A DNA stretch of 62,417 bases from Bacillota bacterium (GTDB lineage: Bacteria; Bacillota; Bacilli; Desulfuribacillales; Desulfuribacillaceae): positions 1-62,417 of the forward strand of contig JAEWFW010000059.1 of the NCBI GenBank assembly GCA_023388635.1, read 5' to 3'. The position numbers and the translations under genes are program-made. The notes beneath the pieces were generated by a model. It ran no database searches. It saw only the letters and a list, made by a program, of their open reading frames with translations, and was not told the origin of the DNA. Shown piece after piece: positions 50,737-58,772 of the stretch. Every line of letters begins with the position of its first letter. The stretch's first letter is position 1.

Positions 50737-50919
50737 ATGATAGGACAAGTGACAATTCTCGTGGAACTAGGAGACCCGCTACCGCGATCAGGGGAAATCT
50801 ACCAGTGTGAAAGCTATCCCCATGCCGAACAGCAATATGCAGTGAAAATATTGCGCATTACGAGTTTGGAATGGATTGATGGGAAATTGGCAGTCGATGC
50901 CAGAGTGAAGAAAATCTAA
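50737..50919 (+). CDS. Small hypothetical protein
   Basis: A 60-residue protein (MIGQVTILVELGDPLPRSGEI...) that I do not recognise. The RBS GAGGGAG is properly spaced and a terminator follows. The fold prediction by eye is beta-rich. It lacks a signal peptide and membrane segment. Unknown function; it may be real because of RBS and hairpin. Confidence 0.5.
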   Translation: MIGQVTILVELGDPLPRSGEIYQCESYPHAEQQYAVKILRITSLEWIDGKLAVDARVKKI

Positions 50920-50937
50920 GGTATGAAGTGAATGAGG

Positions 50938-50978
50938 AAGTGCTGCATGTATGATGATTGATACATGTGGCACTTTTT
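50938..50978 (+). terminator. Terminator after the small hypothetical gene
   Basis: AAGTGCTGCATGTAT (50938-50952) pairs with ATACATGTGGCACTT (50961-50975) with three wobble pairs, then TTT. Confidence 0.85.
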
Positions 50979-51127
50979 CCGTTGTAAGCATAGCATGGCG
51001 ATCATTTGCGTATTCATTATCAACTTGCCTTTTCCGGTAAAATCAACTGATGTATCATTGCGCTTTCTTATAAGAGGAATAATGTAATAAAGAGCAAGTA
51101 GAGTTATTATCAGAAGGAGGGGAATCA

Positions 51128-51739
51128 ATGAATGCGATCGTTGCGAATATGCTAAAAGATTACAGAACGACATCACCGTATGGCAAACGGATCGATCCGA
51201 TTACCGGTAGCAACGCGTATCATTCGGGAGTTGATTTGGTGAAGGGTAACAGACAACCAATCTATGCATTTGTTCCCGGAACTGTCGTTCATGCTCGGAT
51301 GGGGGTTACAGGCAGCGGCTTCGGTGGATATGGAAATGTCGTCGCGATTCGAGATAAAAATGGCAATGTTCATTTATACGCGCATCTTGATTCAATTTCT
51401 GTGCAAGAAAAGGAAATTGTGCTAACGGGTGAAGCAGTGGGGACGCAGGGGGCGACCGGCAGAGCGACAGGTAGTCATCTGCACTATGAGGTACGCATCA
51501 ATGGAGTATTACATTCACATGTCGAACCAATCAATTATTTACAAAACTATTATAAGGGGGAGTCGGCTTTGGAGGTAAAAGTAGCGCAAATGGGAAATGT
51601 CCGTATAAAAATGGGTGATAAGGAATTTCAGGGAGTAGTAATCGACGGTGTCAGCTATGCACCTGTGCGTGCAGTCGCCGATGCCATCGGCAAAGCAGTC
51701 GAATGGGATGCGCAGACAAAAACGGCAGAGATAAAATAA
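51128..51739 (+). CDS. M23-family peptidase fused to a copper-amine-oxidase N-like domain
   Basis: A 203-residue protein. Residues about 10-145 form a LytM/M23 zinc endopeptidase with NAYHSGVDLV (His, Asp ligands) and GSHLHYEVRING (HxH). Residues 155-203 form a stalk-like domain (FQGVVIDGVSYAPVRAVADA) as in copper-amine-oxidase N-terminal repeats of Firmicutes cell-wall proteins. There is no signal peptide, which is unusual for a wall hydrolase; it recalls phage endolysins or proteins released by lysis. RBS AAGGAGGGG. Confidence 0.87.
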   Translation: MNAIVANMLKDYRTTSPYGKRIDPITGSNAYHSGVDLVKGNRQPIYAFVPGTVVHARMGVTGSGFGGYGNVVAIRDKNGNVHLYAHLDSISVQEKEIVLTGEAVGTQGATGRATGSHLHYEVRINGVLHSHVEPINYLQNYYKGESALEVKVAQMGNVRIKMGDKEFQGVVIDGVSYAPVRAVADAIGKAVEWDAQTKTAEIK

Positions 51740-51815
51740 AATTGCTCATTCCTGACATATTATAATACAATAAGAGAGAGTCATTGATAAATTGTTGTAA
51801 AGGAGCAGTGTCACG

Positions 51816-52322
51816 ATGGGAAAATTTTTAGAAATGGCTCCCGAGGAGCTGACAAGGAGCCCGTTTCATTTAATCGGCAAAGAGTGGATGTTGATAACGG
51901 CTCAACATAATGACAAACTGAATACGATGACTGCATCGTGGGGCGGTCTCGGTGTCATGTGGAATAAAAATGTTGCGTTTATTGTGCTTCGACCACAGCG
52001 GTATACGAAAGAGTTTGTCGATAACAGTGACACATTTTCGTTGACGTTTTTTGATCCAAGTTATCGAAAACAGTTGAGTTATTGCGGAGCGGTATCAGGG
52101 AGAGATGAAGACAAAATTCAGAAAACAAATTTCACTGTTGAACACTTTGAAAATACACCGTATTTTGCGGAAGGCAATCTCGTGCTGATTTGCCGGAAGA
52201 TGCTTGCACAAGCCTATGAGCCTGCGAGTTTTATTGATCCATCAATTATGAAACAGTACCCTAACGAGGATTACCACACACTATATATCGCTGAAGTGAC
52301 GAAAATTCTAGCGAAATCGTAA
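51816..52322 (+). CDS. Flavin reductase-like domain protein
   Basis: A 168-residue FMN-binding split-barrel protein of the flavin reductase (DIM6/NTAB) type. The N-terminal PFHLIGKEWMLITA and the flavin-site segment KLNTMTASWGGLGVMWNKNVAFIV match the family, which includes flavin reductases and FMN-binding oxidoreductases; the specific reaction is unknown. RBS AAGGAG. It ends at a bidirectional hairpin facing the next gene. Confidence 0.8.
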   Translation: MGKFLEMAPEELTRSPFHLIGKEWMLITAQHNDKLNTMTASWGGLGVMWNKNVAFIVLRPQRYTKEFVDNSDTFSLTFFDPSYRKQLSYCGAVSGRDEDKIQKTNFTVEHFENTPYFAEGNLVLICRKMLAQAYEPASFIDPSIMKQYPNEDYHTLYIAEVTKILAKS

Positions 52323-52375
52323 CGGTAAGCAATTGCCAACACACATAATTGACTAAAATATAAACAGCTGTAAAT

Positions 52376-52429
52376 AAAAAAAGGTGAATGTCTCTCGATC
52401 GAATCGACCGAGCGGCATCCACCTTTTTT
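52376..52429. terminator. Bidirectional terminator between convergent genes
   Basis: AAAAAAAGGTGAATG (52376-52390) pairs with CATCCACCTTTTTT (52416-52429) with one mismatch, around a loop that itself folds (CTCG/CGAG). A and T tracts flank both sides. Confidence 0.85.
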
Positions 52430-52434
52430 GTCCA

Positions 52435-53352
52435 TCAGGATGGTTTCGGTGTTTTTTTAGGAAAGTTGGTACCGACGATTCCAAGGATAATTAGGATGGC
52501 ACCGATGATGTGGTAATAATGTAATGTTTCTTCAAGGAACATGACCCCAGCTAGAATCGTGATCAACGTCGATAAATTTGTAAATACACTCATCTTAGAG
52601 GCTTCTAGCTTTGATAATGTGTAATTCGATAATAACGAACTGACTAATGAAGACAGTCCACCTAGATATAAGATCGAAATGACAAATATTGGGCTGAAAA
52701 ATGGCTCAAAATGTGATATTAAAGTTCCGTCTATCGTATGTGTTAGGAATGACATCATGTTAAAGCAAACAAAACTGATGACAGTCATGATATATGTTAA
52801 ATCCAACACACTGTATTCTTTTGTATATTTTCTCGCCAAAACAGCGTATCCAGCAAACGCCAGGGCAGACAATAATATGAGTAGATTACCGGCAAAACCG
52901 GCTGAGTGGAAATCACTGCCATCCATGATGAAAATGAAAATGACACCGGAGACAGAGAGTAATAAAGACAATTTCTGTATCCGCGTCGATGCTTCTTTCA
53001 GAAAGAATGCGGCGAACAGCGCTGTAAAGACGGGAACTGTTGCCTGGATGATGCCAGCCTCCGATGAAGATGTATAGGACAAACCAAATGTCTGAAAAAT
53101 GAAAAACAATGTCGGGTAGAACATCGACAGAGGAAGTAGCCGCAGCAGGTCCTTTAAAGTAATTTGTAACTTGAACCAGCCCATCATAATCGGTATGGAG
53201 GCGATTAGAAAGGATATAGTAAATCGATGCGCCAGAACATGTACCGGCTCTGTCACTGTCAATGTCAACTTTACAAATAAGAATGACAGACCAATAATGA
53301 ATGAATAACATATGGCGGCAAAATATACATAATTAGATTTAGGTAATTGCAT
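52435..53352 (-). CDS. EamA-family drug/metabolite transporter permease
   Basis: A 305-residue membrane protein with ten predicted helices in two EamA repeats: FAAICYSFIIGLSFLFVKLT near the start and a second from about residue 155 (LLILLSALAFAGYAVLARKYT). The family exports or imports amino acids, nucleosides and other metabolites; the substrate cannot be read from sequence. I begin at 53352, where AAGGAG lies 7 bases upstream on the minus strand; the frame to 53385 has no RBS. Confidence 0.9.
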   Translation of the reverse strand: MQLPKSNYVYFAAICYSFIIGLSFLFVKLTLTVTEPVHVLAHRFTISFLIASIPIMMGWFKLQITLKDLLRLLPLSMFYPTLFFIFQTFGLSYTSSSEAGIIQATVPVFTALFAAFFLKEASTRIQKLSLLLSVSGVIFIFIMDGSDFHSAGFAGNLLILLSALAFAGYAVLARKYTKEYSVLDLTYIMTVISFVCFNMMSFLTHTIDGTLISHFEPFFSPIFVISILYLGGLSSLVSSLLSNYTLSKLEASKMSVFTNLSTLITILAGVMFLEETLHYYHIIGAILIILGIVGTNFPKKTPKPS

Positions 53353-53634
53353 ATAGAATCTCCTTAGACAATTGCGAATCAACAAATTTCATATTACTAT
53401 AGTATAAAACATTCTATATGTGATAGCAATGTCTACAAAATTAAGTATTCTTTACAAAAAATTCATAATTATTATTAAGCTTAGTATATACATTTCTCGA
53501 TAGGAAGAATCCAAAGAATTTTTTATATGTTAAAACATCATTTGCTAATTGAATACATTAAAGGATTGTGGTACTCTACAGTAAGGATGTGTAATAGAAC
53601 AGTATATATAAAATTTTAGGGAGGAAGAGAAAGT

Positions 53635-54795
53635 ATGAAGAAATTTTTGCCTGTAATACTGTGCATGGTTTTGGTGGTCACAAGTTTGGCTGGATGTGGA
53701 TCTAAAGGAACAAGCACACCGGAAGACAGCGATGTAATTAAGATTGGTGTATTCGAACCTTTGACTGGAGCGAATGCAGCTGGTGGAGAATTAGAAGTTG
53801 AAGGAATGAAACTTGCGAATAAGTTGTATCCCGAAGTATTAGGGAAAAAAGTTGAATTAGTTATCGTTGATAACAAATCGGACAAGGCAGAAGCGACTTC
53901 TGCAGTTGCACGTCTGATTGAGAAAGAAAAGGTTTCGGCTGTTATCGGTTCTTGGGGATCAGGTTTCTCGATCGCTGCCGGTAATATTTTGAAAGAAAAG
54001 CAAGTGCCTGCGGTAGCTCCATCTGCGACAAATCCGCTGGTAACACAAGGAAATGACTATTATTTCCGCGTCTGCTTCATCGATCCTTTCCAAGGTACGG
54101 TTATGGCTAGATATGCTTATGAAAAATTAGGAGCGAAAAAAGCGGCGATTATCCAAGAAATATCTAACGACTATGCAGTCGGTTTAGCTAGCTTCTTTAA
54201 AGCAGAATTTACAAGATTGACAGGCGATGAGAATTCTGTCGTTGAAGTGTCTAATTACCAGACAGGCGACAACGATTTCTCTGCACAATTGACAAACGTT
54301 CAGTCTAAGAACCCTGACGTTATATTTGCTCCGGGTAATTTCACTGAATCTGCATTGATCATTAAACAAGCGAGAAACTTGGGTATGACCGTGCCGTTCA
54401 TCGGTGGAGATACTTGGGAAACAGATGAGTTCTTGTCTGTAGGTGGTGCACAAGTCGAAGGTGCAGTCATTTCTACATTCTTCGATCCATCGGTAGCATT
54501 GACTGAAGAATCAACAACATTTATGGAAGCGTTTAACAAAGAATATCCTGGCAAAGAGCCGGCTGCTGTTACAGCACTTGGATATGACGCATATATTTTA
54601 ATTCTTGATGCGATTGAAAGAGCGGGATCAAGCGATCCGAAAGCAATTCGTGATGCATTAGCAGTAACAGCCGGTTTCGAAGGAGCGGCAGGTCCTGTGA
54701 CGCTTGACGAAAATGGCGATGCAATTAAAGATGCCGTAATTAAAGCTGTTAAAGGCGGCAAGTTTACGTATGAGGATACTGTAAAAGCAGAGTAA
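53635..54795 (+). CDS. livK: Branched-chain amino-acid ABC transporter, substrate-binding lipoprotein
   Basis: Type I periplasmic-binding-fold protein of the Leu/Ile/Val family, 386 residues. The lipobox SLAGC has Cys21 as the lipidated residue, so it is tethered outside the membrane. The ligand domain begins IKIGVFEPLTGANAAGGELEVEG and contains SSYSATNP-like VAPSATNPLVTQGNDYYFR. It heads the liv operon (K-H-M-G-F). RBS AGGGAGGAAGAG. The ligand is inferred to be a branched-chain amino acid; other amides are possible. Confidence 0.93.
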   Translation: MKKFLPVILCMVLVVTSLAGCGSKGTSTPEDSDVIKIGVFEPLTGANAAGGELEVEGMKLANKLYPEVLGKKVELVIVDNKSDKAEATSAVARLIEKEKVSAVIGSWGSGFSIAAGNILKEKQVPAVAPSATNPLVTQGNDYYFRVCFIDPFQGTVMARYAYEKLGAKKAAIIQEISNDYAVGLASFFKAEFTRLTGDENSVVEVSNYQTGDNDFSAQLTNVQSKNPDVIFAPGNFTESALIIKQARNLGMTVPFIGGDTWETDEFLSVGGAQVEGAVISTFFDPSVALTEESTTFMEAFNKEYPGKEPAAVTALGYDAYILILDAIERAGSSDPKAIRDALAVTAGFEGAAGPVTLDENGDAIKDAVIKAVKGGKFTYEDTVKAE

Positions 54796-54832
54796 AACCT
54801 TTAAGTTGTAATGAAAGTCTGCGCGATAATCT

Positions 54833-54870
54833 AACAGCTTCGGCAAGCGGGGCTTGCCGAAGCTGTTTTA
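54833..54870 (+). terminator. Intercistronic hairpin between livK and livH
   Basis: AACAGCTTCGGCAAGC (54833-54848) and its perfect complement (54852-54867) around a GGG loop, followed by a short T run. It probably attenuates read-through so that more binding protein than permease is made. Confidence 0.8.
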
Positions 54871-54906
54871 TGATGTTTTAAACAAATGATGGTGGTGAAA
54901 TGAAAC

Positions 54907-55794
54907 ATGACGAGCATGCTACAGCACTTGGCAAATGGTATTTCATTAGGTAGCTTATACGCATTGGTAGCTATCGGATATACGATGGTATACGGAATTC
55001 TGAGAATGATCAACTTTGCGCACGGCGATATATTTATGATGTCAGCCTATTTTGCCTATTTTGGTATCGCTGTTTATCAGCTGCCTTGGCCACTTGCGTT
55101 TATTGGGGTCATCGTTGCGACAGCTTTGTTGGGAATGTTGATAGAGCGTACAGCGTATAGACCTTTACGGGATGCGCCGAAGAACTCTGTATTAATTTCG
55201 GCAATCGGGGTTTCCTTTTTGCTGACAAATTTGGCAACGTACCTCTTTTCCGGTAAGCCGAAGGCATTTCCAGAGATTAAATTTTTTACTGACACAGTAG
55301 TCATCGGCGGAGTATCGATACAGATGATTGCTTTTTTCATTCCTGTTGTTACGCTTATATTTCTAGCTGTACTGTTATACATCATCAATCACACGAAATT
55401 AGGGATGGCGATGCGTGCGGTATCGAAGGATTATGAAACAGCAATGGTCATGGGAGTCGATATCAACAAAGTTATCTTGGCGACTTTCGCTATCGGTTCT
55501 GCATTAGCAGCTGTCGGAGCAATCATGTGGGGAATTAAATACCCGCGAGTCGAGCCGGTTATGGGATTGATGCCTGGGCTGAAGTGTTTCGTTGCGGCAG
55601 TTGTCGGCGGCATTGGAAATGTCAAAGGTGCCGTTGTTGGAGGATTTATCCTCGGTTTAGGAGAAATTTTACTTGTGGCTACATTTAGTGAGCTTACAGG
55701 TTATCGTGATGCATTTGCCTTTATATTGTTGATCTTTATTTTACTTTTCCGACCAACTGGAATATTGGGCGAAAAAACGACCGAGAAGGTGTAA
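54907..55794 (+). CDS. livH: Branched-chain amino-acid ABC transporter permease LivH
   Basis: A 295-residue inner-membrane permease with about eight helices. LivH motifs are present: NGISLGSLYALVAIGYTMVYGILRMINFAHGD, MRAVSKDYETAMVMGVD and FVAAVVGGIGNVKGAVVGG. The first of the two translocation subunits. GGTGGTGAAA before the ATG acts as RBS. It overlaps nothing and is 4 bases before livM. Confidence 0.95.
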   Translation: MTSMLQHLANGISLGSLYALVAIGYTMVYGILRMINFAHGDIFMMSAYFAYFGIAVYQLPWPLAFIGVIVATALLGMLIERTAYRPLRDAPKNSVLISAIGVSFLLTNLATYLFSGKPKAFPEIKFFTDTVVIGGVSIQMIAFFIPVVTLIFLAVLLYIINHTKLGMAMRAVSKDYETAMVMGVDINKVILATFAIGSALAAVGAIMWGIKYPRVEPVMGLMPGLKCFVAAVVGGIGNVKGAVVGGFILGLGEILLVATFSELTGYRDAFAFILLIFILLFRPTGILGEKTTEKV

Positions 55795-55798
55795 CTCT

Positions 55799-56875
55799 AT
55801 GACTAAGCAGGATAAAATACTCACGACGATTATAATCATTGCATTCTTTATCTTTGTATTTGTAGCGGACACATATTTTGATTCGTATATTCAGCGAGTC
55901 TTGAATTTATGTGCTATCTACGCGATTTTGGCATTATCGATGAACTTGATTAACGGGTTTACAGGATTATTTTCATTAGGACATGCTGGGTTTATGGCGA
56001 TTGGGGCATACAGTGTTGCGATCTTTACTGTACCTGTCGATATGCGTCCAATGGTATTTTACATGGAACCGATGAATCCTTTGATTGCCAATATTGAGTT
56101 GCCGTTCATTGTAGCTTTGATCTTGGGCGGTATTTTGGCGGCAGTTGTAGCATTTATCATTGGTGCGCCCGTGTTGCGTTTACGTGATGACTACCTTGCG
56201 ATTGCTACTTTAGGTTTTTCGGAAATTATCAGAATTGTTTTGACCAATGCTCAGAGCATTACAAATGGTCCACTCGGTATTAAAAACATACCGTCAATTG
56301 CAAATTTATGGTGGATTTATATTGCATTGTTTGTGACGGTCATCTTACTTGTACTTTTGATCACATCAAGTTACGGACGCGCTTTCAAAGCAATTCGTGA
56401 AGATGAAATCGCCGCACAAGCCATGGGAATTAATCTTTTCCGTCATAAAATGCTGTCATTTATGATCGGGGCATTTTTTGCCGGAATCGGCGGAGGATTA
56501 TACGGTTCGTTATTAGGTACAGTTGACCCTAAAAACTTTATGTTTATCTTGACGTACAACTTCTTGCTAATTATCGTTTTAGGCGGAATGGGAAGTATAT
56601 CCGGTACGATTATCGGCGCGTTTGTCGTCACAGCAGGTCAGGAATGGCTGCGTTTTCTCGATTCGCCGCTCAATATTGGCGGTGTCGATATTCCGTTGTT
56701 TAGACCTGGATTCCGAATGGTTATTTTCTCGATTTTATTGATGATTGTCGTTCTTTTCTACCGCAACGGCTTGCTGGGGAACAAAGAATTGAACTGGAAG
56801 CTGCTGAAAAAAATCGGCACGAATATAACCGGTTTGTTTAATCGAACAAAAGCTAAAGGCGGTGAATCTCGATGA
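55799..56875 (+). CDS. livM: Branched-chain amino-acid ABC transporter permease LivM
   Basis: A 358-residue permease with about eight to nine helices. LivM motifs: AILALSMNLINGFTGLFSLGHAGF and RDDYLAIATLGFSEIIRIV, and AIREDEIAAQAMGINLFRHK, which is the EAA-like loop contacting the ATPase. Four-base overlap with livG (ATGA at 56872-56875). Confidence 0.95.
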   Translation: MTKQDKILTTIIIIAFFIFVFVADTYFDSYIQRVLNLCAIYAILALSMNLINGFTGLFSLGHAGFMAIGAYSVAIFTVPVDMRPMVFYMEPMNPLIANIELPFIVALILGGILAAVVAFIIGAPVLRLRDDYLAIATLGFSEIIRIVLTNAQSITNGPLGIKNIPSIANLWWIYIALFVTVILLVLLITSSYGRAFKAIREDEIAAQAMGINLFRHKMLSFMIGAFFAGIGGGLYGSLLGTVDPKNFMFILTYNFLLIIVLGGMGSISGTIIGAFVVTAGQEWLRFLDSPLNIGGVDIPLFRPGFRMVIFSILLMIVVLFYRNGLLGNKELNWKLLKKIGTNITGLFNRTKAKGGESR

Positions 56876-57651
56876 CATCACTTCCATTGTTAGAGACTAA
56901 AGGAATTACTATGCGTTTCGGCGGGGTAACAGCTGTTAATAATCTTTCAATTACAGTCAATCGAGGAGACATTGTCGCCTTAATTGGACCGAATGGTGCG
57001 GGAAAAACGACGGCATTTAATATGATTACCGGCGTATATACTCCTACGCAAGGTAGTATTATTTATGACGGTAAAGATATTACGGGATGGAAACCTGACC
57101 AAATCACGGTAGCTGGTATCGCTAGGACGTTCCAGAATATTCGCTTATTTAAGAACTTAACGGTTTTGGAGAATATCATTATCGCCCATCACCTGCGTTT
57201 AAAATCAAACTTCCTTACTGCGGCATTGCGTTTACCGAAATACCGTGGAGAAGAACGCCATACGCGGGAAAAAGCGGAATTGTTAATCAAAGAGTTTGGC
57301 TTGGAAAAATATAAAAACGAAATTGCATCTTCATTGCCTTATGGGGAGCAACGTAGGCTGGAGATTGCCAGAGCCTTGGCAACGGAGCCGAGTCTCTTGC
57401 TGCTTGATGAACCGGCAGCCGGTATGAACCCGAAGGAAACCGATGAACTTACGTTCTTTATCAAGGAGATCAGGGATAAGTATAATTTAACGGTATTCCT
57501 GATAGAGCATCATATGGACCTGGTAATGGAGATATCTGATAAAATTTATGTGCTCGATTTTGGTGAGATGATTGCCCAAGGAACTGCCAATGAAGTTCAA
57601 AATAACCCGAAAGTAATTGAGGCATATCTGGGGGTGGATGAAGATGCTTAA
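56872..57651 (+). CDS. livG: Branched-chain amino-acid ABC transporter ATP-binding protein LivG
   Basis: A 259-residue ATPase. Walker A GPNGAGKTTAF near 40, the LivG-type ABC signature LPYGEQRRLEIARAL near 155, Walker B LLLLDEPAAGMNP and the H-loop EHHMDLV. It overlaps livM at the start and livF at the end, so translation is coupled. Confidence 0.95.
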   Translation: MTSLPLLETKGITMRFGGVTAVNNLSITVNRGDIVALIGPNGAGKTTAFNMITGVYTPTQGSIIYDGKDITGWKPDQITVAGIARTFQNIRLFKNLTVLENIIIAHHLRLKSNFLTAALRLPKYRGEERHTREKAELLIKEFGLEKYKNEIASSLPYGEQRRLEIARALATEPSLLLLDEPAAGMNPKETDELTFFIKEIRDKYNLTVFLIEHHMDLVMEISDKIYVLDFGEMIAQGTANEVQNNPKVIEAYLGVDEDA

Positions 57652-58369
57652 AATCGAGGATCTGCGAGTTGCCTATGGCGGAATTGAAGCGTTAAAGGGG
57701 ATTTCCCTCGAAGTGCCGCAAGGAAGCATCGTGACGTTAATCGGTGCCAACGGCGCAGGTAAATCGACGACACTTCGCTCAATCATGGGACTTGTGAAAA
57801 GTACGTCCGGTAAAATAACGTATTGTGGTGAGAATATTACCGGAATCAAAACTTCGGAAATTGTCGCCAAAGGAATCGCGTTGGTTCCGGAAGGACGTCG
57901 CGTATTTTCTAATTTGACGGTTATCGAAAATTTAATGATCGGTGCATACCTACGTAACGATAAAGCGGAGATAGAGAAAGATGTTGAGTGGGTATATGAT
58001 TTATTCCCACGTCTAAAAGAGCGTTCATGGCAATTAGCAGGTACGATGTCAGGCGGAGAACAGCAAATGCTTGCCGTCGGTAGAGCATTGATGTCGCGTC
58101 CGAAAATTGTCATGATGGACGAACCATCCCTGGGACTGGCTCCGTTAGTTGTTAAGCAAATTTTCTCTATCATCAAGCAAATTCGCGATCAAGGTGTGAC
58201 GATTTTGCTGATTGAGCAAAACGCCAACGTAGCTTTGCATACTGCCGATCTGGGCTATGTCATGGAAACAGGAAAAATCACAATGAGTGGAGAAGGCAAG
58301 GAATTACTCGTCAATGAAGATGTCAGAGCCGCTTATTTGGGTAAGAAGAAAGAGTCGGTACAAAAATAG
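57644..58369 (+). CDS. livF: Branched-chain amino-acid ABC transporter ATP-binding protein LivF
   Basis: A 241-residue ATPase. Walker A GANGAGKSTTL, signature MSGGEQQMLAVGRAL, Walker B KIVMMDEPSLGLAP and H-loop EQNANVAL. I start at 57644, inside the livG end with GGGGGTGG as RBS; the frame from 57617 has no RBS. Last gene of the operon; the leader of leuA follows. Confidence 0.95.
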   Translation: MLKIEDLRVAYGGIEALKGISLEVPQGSIVTLIGANGAGKSTTLRSIMGLVKSTSGKITYCGENITGIKTSEIVAKGIALVPEGRRVFSNLTVIENLMIGAYLRNDKAEIEKDVEWVYDLFPRLKERSWQLAGTMSGGEQQMLAVGRALMSRPKIVMMDEPSLGLAPLVVKQIFSIIKQIRDQGVTILLIEQNANVALHTADLGYVMETGKITMSGEGKELLVNEDVRAAYLGKKKESVQK

Positions 58370-58435
58370 TTCGTTTTTACTACTGGACATTTTTGCCGAT
58401 ATATGATTTAATATAGGAAATTTACATTAAAATGC

Positions 58436-58720
58436 TTCGAAAAGGAATAGTACAGATATTCTTGATTTCAGAAAGCTGTTGGTTGATGCGAAACAGTTGA
58501 TAGATATTTGGAACTCGCCTTAGAGTAGCTGTCCCCAAATTCCCTGTGAAAAGTAGGGCAGACGGACTCCGACCGTTATTTCGGAGCGATTTGGAAGGGA
58601 AATTTGTGTCCGAATTCGCTGAGCGCATGAAGCAATTCATGAATTAGAAGTGGTACCGCGTAAGATTTATAAGTCTTTCGTCTCTAACGGCAAATGTCGT
58701 GTGAGATGAGAGGCTTTTTT
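58436..58720 (+). ncRNA. T-box leader of leuA, specifier CUC (Leu)
   Basis: The T-box sequence AGAAGTGGTACCGCG is at 58646-58660. The specifier loop is readable: AAGG (58442-58445) pairs with CCTT (58518-58521) and CAGATAT (58453-58459) with ATATTTG, enclosing GAACTCG (58511-58517) with CTC at 58514-58516, a leucine codon. The terminator stem GTCTTTCGTCTC (58673-58684) pairs with GAGATGAGAGGC (58703-58714), then T6. Uncharged tRNA-Leu should allow leuA expression. The 5' boundary is approximate. Confidence 0.93.
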
Positions 58721-58772
58721 GCATTTATTTACCAGAAAGAATCATAAATTATTATATGGGAGGATGATGGAA

